From positions 7,817,501 through 7,881,500 of the forward strand of contig JAULJL010000015.1 of NCBI GenBank assembly GCA_030761205.1: a stretch of 64,000 nt of DNA. The letters run 5' to 3'. This stretch comes from Fremontodendron californicum. Lineage: Eukaryota; Streptophyta; Magnoliopsida; Malvales; Malvaceae. Under the pieces are notes generated by a model that was given only the letters and a program-made list of their open reading frames with translations, made no database searches and had not been told where the DNA came from. Position 1 is the stretch's first letter, and each line of letters begins with the position of its first letter. Shown piece by piece: positions 55,909 through 64,000 of this stretch. A program made the position numbers and the translations under genes.

Positions 55909-58900
55909 TTAACACATGCGGCCGTTGCGACAGGAAAGGGCACCTGCGTTTGAAGTAATGATGCCAACTAAGGAAGAGGACTTGGCCCCTAAGCTAGAGG
56001 CCCTGGCATAACTGGCTGCTGCTCCGGCTCCTGATGGAGTGAAATAAGCTCCATTTAACAACAGGTCTCCATTCGACCTCCAATTCCAATGTCTCCATTG
56101 ATTACTCGATGTGTCCACTCTCTTTGTGACCTGACAAAGATCAAATTTAAAAAATTTGTTATCATAATTAATTACAACTTCTTAAAAGGGGGGAATTTGA
56201 ATTTTTGTAGGTTTGATTTATGTAAAATATTATACCTCCTTAGCAAAGGGGTTAGCAGGGGCAAGGTAACGGTTGCCCTGGCTGTTAATGGTGGGATTTG
56301 CACTTCCACCAATGGCATACATTTCCCAGTGTGTATAGTCATTGTTCACTACATGGAAATATCCATGTCTACACCTGCAAGATTTGGTAAAGAGAGCTGA
56401 ATCAATTTTATGTGATTTTTTTTTTTTTTTTTAAATCCTAAAAAGGAAAGGAGAAATTACAGTAGCGACCATTTTTAAGAATGTTTATCCAATGTTAAAA
56501 AAAAAAAATCGGAGGTTGAACCGGTTAGACTTTCGATTTTTGGTTTAACCGGTTGGATCGGCCGATTTGATAAAAATACTTTTAAATATATATAAAATAA
56601 TTTTAATGTTAAATAGGTAATAAATATAGTAAATAATTAATAAAAATATGTATTTAGCTTAGTGGTCCAAAAGGTTAAAAGTTCAAATCTTATCACTTAA
56701 AATAAAATAGAAAAAAAAACGGGTTTTTAATGGTTTTCTACCAGTTCAAAGAAAGCCCGATTTTATATATAATATCGGACCGAATAAACTACCGATTCTC
56801 GATTCAATCGGTTCGATCCGGTTTTTTGTTTAATGTGTTTACCTTGGCATTCTCTGGATAAGACCCTCACCAAAATGATTATAAGCAATGGTCGCTTGCA
56901 TCTGCTTGTCTCTTACATAAGAGTCACTATGTCCTAACAGCATAACCTGTCATCAAATTACTTGCACGAATTAATTTAGTTAAATTCACCTAAAAAAAAG
57001 AAAAGAAAAGAAAAAAGATGTATGAGGAAATCTATCTGACTTCATTGTGATGGGTGAAGTAGTTGTTTGAGATTGTAATTGCAGTGGAGCCCATGATAGC
57101 ATCAATGAGTCCGTCAGCACAATTAGACAATGAGTTATGGTCAATCCAGATGTGGCTTGATCCAAAAATCGAAATGCCATCCCCATCAGCCATGGTCCTC
57201 CATCCGTAATGAGATGGGGAGCTTCGAACCATGGCGTTGCCTGTGGGTTTACAGTCATGAATGTTGACTCCATGGATAATAATATTTGTGACAAACTGGA
57301 TGGTGATGCAAGCTCCATTAGCGATATGCACATTGGCGCCCCGACCATCGATTGTCTTAAAACTGTTCATTATGAGCTCTTGCTTTAACCTGATCACCAT
57401 GTCGCGCTTGAACACGATCCAAAGAGGCCTTTCCTGGATAACAGCATGGCGGAGGGTGCCTGGTTTGGGGTTCACAGGGTCGTCATTGCCAGGGTCACTT
57501 ACAACGTAGTACCTTCCGTCGCGACCACCGACGGCATTGCGTCCAAAGCCGATGCCACAGTTTGCAAGGCGCTTTCGCCTGAGAAACCAACGCCGGTCAC
57601 ACCGCCAGCAGTCATCGATCGGATTCCCTGTTCCACACGAGAAATATCCCAAATTTCTCCTTTCTGTACTATTTCTTATGCTCCTGAAAATATCCAAAAA
57701 AAAAAAACCATGATTATAACATCATTATCATCATATATATTATATTATATTAATTGAACTGACTCGCTGAGTTAATTAAGCATGTGAAAATTGGAATAAG
57801 ATTAATGATGGACAATTATTGTGACAAAATTAATGTGTTTGAAAAGAAATTAATTCTCGCTTCTGTTGAGTTGAGTTGGCCATGTGACTTTTCGTGGTAG
57901 ATGATGTACATACGGAAAATCTGAGAGATTTTTCCTTGACCACATTTTCCTACTAGAGGAAATAGTTGTAAATGATACGGACTGGGATCTAATAATTCCT
58001 GCCTGCTCTTTATTTTGCGTCGGTGCGACAAAAGAAAGTTAAAACATTAAATACGATCCTGCAGGCGGTCTGTCACTGAATACAACTAGTTTTTGTCAGT
58101 TATGCAGCTGGCTACTAGATCAGTGAAGAACTTAGTCAAGTTTTTCTTCTGCATACAATGAAAAGGCAGATCTATGATTTGTGGTTTTTCTTTTTCAAGC
58201 TCATTGCCTGCCTCCTTTGACAGGCTGGAGCAGGGGAACATATTTCAACAAAATTGTGTAATCTACCCCACCTTCCTGGATATAATTTAACTGCTGAGTT
58301 AAATCTAGCTGATTGAAATGTCATGATTGTTTTCATTGAAGTGAAAATATATATATATGGAGGTGAATGAATCATTTTCCAGTAGCAGTAAAAATTTCAG
58401 AGTATCAAAAAGATGGGGGATGAAGGACAAGAATAATTGGCATAAAAGAAATATAAAGGCTCAAGAACAATGGCAAATTGGTGTGTAGGCAAATAACGTG
58501 GAATTATACTTAGATAAAGAAGGAATAATAAGACAGCAAATAAATTAAGAGCGAGATGCGCGGATCTCAGGACATGGGCATGTGCTTAAGCTGGCTACAA
58601 GTTAAAAAGTGGGCTGAGAGAGAGAGAGTAAATTTTATAACAGTGAAGAACATGGCAATGGATTCCTAAAGAATCCTAAAGTATAATTATTCTATAGGAA
58701 GAATAATTATTATTAATATTAAATCAGAGATTTTATACTTTTTTTTTACTGCATGGAATTACTAGTACTATACTTACTACCAGTTTATCAGTTAAGAGTT
58801 AATGAATAAAGTAAATGTTGTGCGCAAACCTGCCCTGCATCTGTTTATTACTTTCATATTCCTTTTTCATATTTTTTTCTTTTGGGGCGACTAGTTTTTA

Positions 58901-60212
58901 TCTGAGAATGATAGTAAGATGTAAGAGAAACTCAAGTTCAATTTACAGTAAGGCAGAAGTTAGATATGGCTTAATTCCATGTTATCGGATTTGGATTAGT
59001 GTCGGATATGATATGTATCAAGAAGGGTACATTTATTTTTTTAAAAATTTTGCATAAATTAATAGATTATATCATTATACCCTATGGAATTACTTTGAGG
59101 AATTAGGCTGAATTTAGTGTTCAAGTCCCAAGTTCTAACAATGAAAATAGGCAAAACAATAGGCAGAAACTGAAAACAAAAAATAGATAGGGCTACGTGT
59201 CAAGAGTCAACCCTTAGTTTTGAGTGAATCCTGTTAGGTGAAAGAACATTTTGACTAGCCACGTAAGAAAAAGAACCGGGGAGGACGGGTGAAAAGGACC
59301 TGTCAGAAATTACAGATTTTGACAAGTGTGGGCTCCAATTGAGGGTATACATGTGGATTGTGGAATCAATCCTCTTATCATTTTTTTTCAAAGAATTAAC
59401 TATTAGGCCAAGCACTATACTAGTAAATAATTAAGACAACTTTTTCTCCAATGAAATCCCAAAGATTATTATATTTAAGAATTGTTTATCTGAAATGAAA
59501 AACATTATGAAATTCGATAATTATGCAGAACTAAGTGAAAGTTTAGCTGATCAATCTGTTGTAGAAAAGATAGAGAGACTCACATATCAACCATAGAAGC
59601 AATTTCCTCAGGATTGTCGACTGCGTGCTCATTTATCCATTTATCATCATCCAACCTGAAAATATAGAAGAAAGTTGGAAACTGTAAAAAGAAACAGAGA
59701 AGCAAAATCCATATAATGCAATGCACTTTCAAAGGGTGTTTTAGTTTATCAACTGTGACCTTCTTCATATAACAGAGTTAAAGATTCTGATATGATCTAT
59801 TAGATCCAATCTCAATGGCTTATATACTCTTCCCAAATTGATAGGTTTCTTCGTGAAAAAATTAGCTGAAATAGTTTACTCACCCTTCTGCCATTGATGA
59901 GTTCTTCAAGTCCTGCAACTTGTTTTCTTCATCAAGCCTGTCATGACAAACACAAAGAAAATCAAAAACCAGTTGCACCATGTATGTCTATATAGCTGGC
60001 TAGCTAAATTTGCATTGAAAGTGCTTTCCAAGAATGTTTTTCCTGGACTGGAAAAGCTAAATGAAACATAGAAAACTCAAGGTGAGCTGATTGTTTCCTG
60101 AGAAAATGTACCTTGAGTTCAACTCTGTTTTCTCTGCTGAAGCCTTGACACAAACGAACAACATAATAAGTAGCAATGTAAACAAAGAGAAGAATCTTTG
60201 AGAAATCCCCAT
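55909..60212 (-). CDS. Pectate lyase, PL1 family, secreted
   Basis: Seven exons in transcript order: 60212-60112, 59937-59884, 59655-59584, 57683-57041, 56946-56843, 56374-56236 and 56130-55909, summing to 1335 bases and 444 residues in phase. A signal peptide (FFSLFTLLLIMLFVCVKASA) leads to the plant PelC N-terminal extension (WINEHAVDNPEEIASMVDM, SIRNSTERRNLGYFSCGTGN). The parallel beta-helix core has the calcium and catalytic motifs WIDHNSLSNCADGLID, ITISNNYFTHHNEVMLLGHS and VTIAYNHF-like ATIAYNHFGEGLIQRMPRCR (vWiDH and RxPxxR types), and it ends LSCRNGRMC. The enzyme cleaves de-esterified homogalacturonan in the cell wall by beta-elimination and needs calcium. It is close to remembered Arabidopsis At5g48900. 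Exons 2 and 3 both begin with an LD-acidic phrase (RLDEENK, GLDDDKW) and may be an old duplication. Intron 3 is 1.9 kb. Confidence 0.92.
56492..56838. mobile_element. Putative inverted-repeat element with AACCGGTT text in pectate lyase intron 5
   Basis: The left side has GGTTGAACCGGTTAGACTTT and GGTTTAACCGGTTGG; the right side has ATCGGTTCGATCCGGTTTTT, and the outer A-tract and T-tract (near 56497 and 56823) face each other. In the centre, TAGCTTAGTGGTCCAAAAGG and GTTCAAATC resemble polymerase III box A and box B. Limits and class are uncertain and I found no target duplication. Confidence 0.45.
58975..59055 (+). mobile_element. M2 MITE fragment in pectate lyase intron 3
   Basis: The text CATGTTATCGGATTTGG followed by TAGTGTCGGATATG matches the left half of family M2. 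The right half is absent. Confidence 0.5.
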
Positions 60213-60364
60213 TGCTGATTCTCTCTTTCTCTCTATGTTATAGTACTCAATGTGTTCAAGTTTCCCTGTTTGGATGAAATGGAAAAGGAGGGAGAAGGAA
60301 ATGGAGGTGAGAAAGAAAGAAAAAGAATTTTGAAGTCAATGGAAAAACTCAGATGGCGCAATCT

Positions 60365-60371
60365 TTTTATA
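60365..60371 (-). promoter_or_regulatory. TATA box of the pectate lyase gene
   Basis: On the minus strand, CCCTATAAAAAGATTGCG holds TATAAAA 153 bases before the ATG at 60212, at a normal distance for a leader of about 120 bases. Confidence 0.6.
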
Positions 60372-60640
60372 GGGAAAGAAAGACGAAAAAAAAAATAACA
60401 TTGGATCGTATAAACTTACCTAACTCCGTTAAACCTTGGTTAAGTCAAGTTTACCTATTTTCATGAACCACGTTTAAATATTTTAACCTTCCTAACCGCC
60501 ACTAACTGTTGATGTGTCGGTCGCTCACGTGCCAGGCCATTTCCCCTCTGACACTTCAGCTGTTCCTCTGGGGTCCATTTCTTCCACGTCATCTTGTTAA
60601 ATTTTCAATGATGAGAAGGTTCTCTTTACGTACTCGCAGG

Positions 60641-60738
60641 TGACGGTGGAGGACTATACTCGCTTTAAAGTACAAGCCAGGTGGCCACATGACGGTGGAG
60701 GACTATACTCGCTTTAAAGTACAAGCCACGTGGCCACA
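60641..60738. repeat. 49-base tandem duplication in the pectate lyase promoter, one copy with a G-box
   Basis: Bases 60641-60689 and 60690-60738 are the same 49-base unit (TGACGGTGGAGGACTATACT ... GTGGCCACA) with one difference. At this site the first copy reads CAGGTG (60678-60683) and the second CACGTG (60727-60732), the G-box core in ACGTGGC context. The unit lies about 430-530 bases upstream of the ATG. Confidence 0.92.
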
Positions 60739-60762
60739 TGACGACTTTGAAGGAAAACTCAA

Positions 60763-61263
60763 GGGTTAATTTAAAAAATATGCCATCAATAATCATTTTA
60801 TTTTTAAATAATCTAATATGTTAAATTATTTAAAAAAATAAAAAAATTATTAAAAATGATATTGTAAAGATAAAATTGATCTTAATAAAAAAAATTTTTC
60901 TTTCTCTTTTCATTAAAAAAATTTTATTTTTAAAAAATTTTATTAAAAATAAAATTTAAATATTTATTTTTTAAAAAAATTTTAAAAAAAATTAATTTTA
61001 AAAATATTATTTTTATTATTAAAAATTTTTTAATTAAAAAAATAAACTAAAAAATAAAGAATAATAATTTTTAAATTAAAATTAAAAAAGTTATTTTCAA
61101 AAAAAATAATTTTTATAATTAAAAAATATATATATTTTCATTAAAAATAATTTTGTATTTACAATATCTTCCCTAATATTTTTTTATTTTTTTAAATAAT
61201 TTTAATATATTAAATTATTTAAAAATAAAGTAAATATTGAAGGTATGTTTTTTAAATTAACCC
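60763..61263. mobile_element. 501-bp inverted-repeat MITE, Mutator-like
   Basis: The ends GGGTTAATTTAAAAAATATG and its inverse CATGTTTTTTAAATTAACCC-like right end pair well, and pairing goes on inwards (ATTGTAAAGATAAAATTGAT against AAAATTTGTATTTACAATAT-type text). The flanks AAAACTCAA (60754-60762) and AAAACCCAA (61264-61272) agree at eight of nine bases. The centre is almost only A and T. The inner phrase ATTGTAAAGA.AAAATT is shared with element C, so the two may be related. Confidence 0.8.
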
Positions 61264-61509
61264 AAAACCCAATATATTAGTAAGTTTACGAATTGTAGGA
61301 TTATAAAAAACCGTCAATGGATAGGTGTCCTTTGTTAAATACCGTACGAGTACGTTTAAACTAAAAGACTGTATTACCGTACAAAACCCTGGTGTTTTCC
61401 CTTTCTTATTGTTTTTGGGCACAATTTGAAGTTCTGATTTTTTTTTTTAATTACAAGCGGTTGACTTGAAAATGCTACTATTATCCTAATGGTTTTTGCT
61501 TATATATAA

Positions 61510-61692
61510 GGTTTTGCTAATTAATGTATTTAAAATATTTTTTAAGATTAGTTAATATATTATTTATAATAATAATATTATATTAGATATAAAAATTGAT
61601 AATTTTATTCATTATGTTCGATCATTGAATAAAGATATTATTATATATAATAATTTTAAAAAATATCTTTAGTGTACTCGTCAGAAAAATTC
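61510..61692. mobile_element. MITE, family M1
   Basis: The left end GGTTTTGCTAATTAATG and right end TACTCGTCAGAAAAATTC, with arms TTTATAATAATAATATTAT and its partner, match family M1. The flanking DNA is AT-repeat, so the target duplication cannot be judged. Confidence 0.6.
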
Positions 61693-62812
61693 ATATATAT
61701 ATATATATATATAATTATGGTACATCTATTTTGTGGGTGAATTTTTTTTTAAAAATATAACAAAATAGGTGAAGCATTGAAGAAGTTATATATTTACATG
61801 TACTTTTTTTTTTCAAAATGGAGAAAAAATAGGTTGGTGGTTTTTATTACTTTATTTGAAAACAATTAAATTAGTAATATAACCCTATTAATATATTAGA
61901 AATTATCTCATCACGATCAATGAAGTTTTTAGACTTTAATAACGGGGTTAACAAAGTGACACATATTTTTAGGATATATATTTAAAAAATAAAAAAAACT
62001 AATTTTAAAAAAAAAAGAACATGTGGAGATTTCTCACTCGTGAAATTAAAAAATTTCACTGCAGTGTATCGAATACAAATTCTTAATATATTTTTTTTAT
62101 AAAATTTTTATTATTTAATTCGTAACACTAATTCAGTTAAAGATTTTAAATATAATATAGATGTAGAAATATTGCTTTTTGTTGTTTTATATTTTTACAT
62201 TTCTATAGGAAAATGATACTTCAAATTTAAGTGTTATAGTATTAATAATGGGTATAACTTTTAGAATCAATGTCAATTACGTATTGTTTCAAATTCTCAA
62301 GTATTAATAATGGGTATAACTTTTAGATTTTTATGATTTCATATTTGGATTTCATTTTATTTTCGTTTCCGGAATTATCTTACATTTTATAAGTAATTTC
62401 TCTAATACGAGACAAGAGAAAAATAAAAGTAAAAATTAAAAGTTGTTAGTAGTTACTTTTAAGATTGAATTGAAAGTTTAGTTATACAAAAAAGGGATAA
62501 AATATTAGAGTAGAGTAAATCGACTCTTCAAATTTTTTTTTTATACAAAATTGGACAAATAATAGAATTCATCTTTGATATACTGATAATATAATTTTTT
62601 AACTTCATAAACAAAATTAAAAAACTGTCATATATTTTATTTTATTTTAAATTAATAAAAAATATACATCACACTATTAATCCCGCTGTTTAAAATTTAA
62701 AAATTTCATTAATAATAAATAAGATAATTTCTCTAAACAATAACATGTGCCCATAACTTGCATGGGTTTGGATTGTCTTCCCCCAATACCCTAAATATGT
62801 GGTTCAACTTGG

Positions 62813-62848
<36 letters not shown>

Positions 62849-63541
62849 GTTGGTCAAGTGACTCAAAAATGTCAAAGATCCCATCTGCTCAAGTTTTTTT
62901 TTTTGTTTATATGGGACTTTCTCATTTTTCATATATGCATAGTTATTAGAATTAATGCCAATAAAAAAAAAAAAAAAAGAAGCACATGCATGTTATCTTA
63001 GTTGTAGAACTGAAAAGAGAACATGCCAATGAACCCACAACATGTTTATTAAATTGAACCAAGTCAAACAAAATTATTATATTCAATTTGAATTGTTTTT
63101 GGGTGCATTATATATATTATTTATAAAATTTCTGATTAAATTTAGTATCACGATAAAATAACATCAACTCAATTAGTAAAAATACAAAAAAAATTAAACA
63201 AAATCAAAAAATCAAATAAAAGTAATTATATCTGTCAATATTTATATAATAATTTTTTACAACAAATTACTTATTTACTTTTTTAAAAAATCTATCAACT
63301 TTTTTTAAAAAACTATCCACTTAAAAAATTACTCATTTTTTTTTTTTTTTACATTTAAATATTTTTAACATAATTTTTTTAAGAAAAAAAAATTCACTCA
63401 CATAGTAAATATGTTAAATTCTAGTATATATAATTGAATTTGTTTAGGAAAAAAAAAAGAGATATTAATTTACATTAATTGTAAATGAGACTATTACTTC
63501 AACAATTAATATTTCTTTAGTATACAAAATTAAGAAACCCC

Positions 63542-63544
<3 letters not shown>

Positions 63545-63583
<39 letters not shown>
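63545..63583. repeat. TCA trinucleotide microsatellite
   Basis: Thirteen uninterrupted TCA units. Confidence 0.95.
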
Positions 63584-63673
63584 ATTTCAATTAATGACAT
63601 AGAAATTATTACAATTAACCATATATATTATGCAACAATGCATTCTGTCATTAATTGAAATATACTTATATAT

Positions 63674-63851
63674 GGATTTTACCAACGATTCTTTTAAAAA
63701 TATTTTTTAAATTTTGTATATACAGTTCTTCCAATGTATTAGGAATCAACGTATTTATTATCAATATTTACCCATAAAAGAATAACTATAAATAGAATGT
63801 TAATTAATTTTAAAGAATGTCCTAATATATCGGACACTTATTTGCAAAATC
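63674..63851. mobile_element. MITE, family M1
   Basis: The left end GGATTTTACCAACGATTC and right end GGACACTTATTTGCAAAATC are those of family M1. The element is flanked by AT-repeat text on both sides. Confidence 0.6.
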
Positions 63852-64000
63852 ATATATATATATATATATATAAAACAAAAAATAAAAAATAACTGATTGA
63901 CCCAAAATTGGGATCTACATTATTGTCTTAAACTTGTGTAAACTTGAAATTAAAAGATGAAATATAGAATGAACTAAATTAGATTAGTAGCTTCTACATT

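Larger units (their letters stand above)
61273..64000. other. AT-rich intergenic DNA at the right end
   Basis: No gene is supported. It holds two M1 MITEs (61510-61692 and 63674-63851), an AT run (62815-62844), a TCA run (63545-63583) and a short direct repeat (AGTATTAATAATGGGTATAA at about 62239 and 62301). Confidence 0.55.

Noticed and set aside
56640..56690. A tRNA gene or tRNA-derived SINE (TAGCTTAGTGG and GTTCAAATC boxes)
   Set aside because: No cloverleaf can be drawn around the boxes and the spacing is poor; treated as part of an intron element.

Overview
The window is nuclear DNA of a dicotyledonous land plant. It is strongly AT-rich between genes, the genes carry GT-AG introns, and their products are plant-specific (a phytochrome-interacting bHLH factor, a DYW-class PPR editing factor, RGF-receptor-type and TMKL1-type receptor kinases, a peroxisomal small heat-shock protein). 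I cannot name the species.

Left part (1-28 kb): the end of a DNA transposon (1-366); a PIF1-type bHLH gene on + (3393-10123); then, all on -, a ZNHIT3-type HIT zinc-finger gene (11850-15147), an RPT2 26S-proteasome ATPase gene whose last exon is missing (15268-17851), a broken S-protein-homologue gene (about 18135-18457), a NAA10 N-acetyltransferase gene (19357-20410), an RGI/RCH1-type LRR receptor kinase (21513-25188) and a 15.7-kDa peroxisomal heat-shock protein gene (27240-27818) with a heat-shock element upstream.

Middle part (28-43.8 kb): a nested transposon cluster. A long foldback element (from about 28130) has its right terminal repeat split by a Mutator-type element (29614-33744, 9-bp target duplication, carrying a dead plant-mobile-domain gene), by an LTR retrotransposon complex (LTRs 33764-35606 and 40547-42429, target duplication GGCAT) and by a hAT-type MITE (8-bp target duplication). 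The three target sites fall within 31 bp. The retroelement has lost pol but keeps a gag remnant and carries an intact, intronless LOG-family gene. About 1.4 kb of genomic flank, which includes the upstream region of the next gene, is present twice.

Right part (43.8-64 kb): an LPA66-type PPR-DYW gene (43887-45818, +), a second small member of the Mutator-type family (48010-49515), a TMKL1-type pseudokinase receptor gene (51767-54267, +), a seven-exon pectate lyase gene (55909-60212, -) with a tandemly duplicated promoter segment, and AT-rich sequence with MITEs.

The genes do not form a pathway. The order receptor kinase - PPR - TMKL1 - pectate lyase recalls, from memory, the Arabidopsis At5g48900-48940 and At3g24230-24660 blocks, which suggests a conserved ancestral segment. 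The most unusual signal is a transposon family whose terminal repeats hold arrays of palindromes built on the 12-mer GGGAAATCGCCA; fifteen such palindromes occur in three elements here. Exon borders were derived by hand from splice consensus, reading phase and recalled family proteins; no alignment was run.
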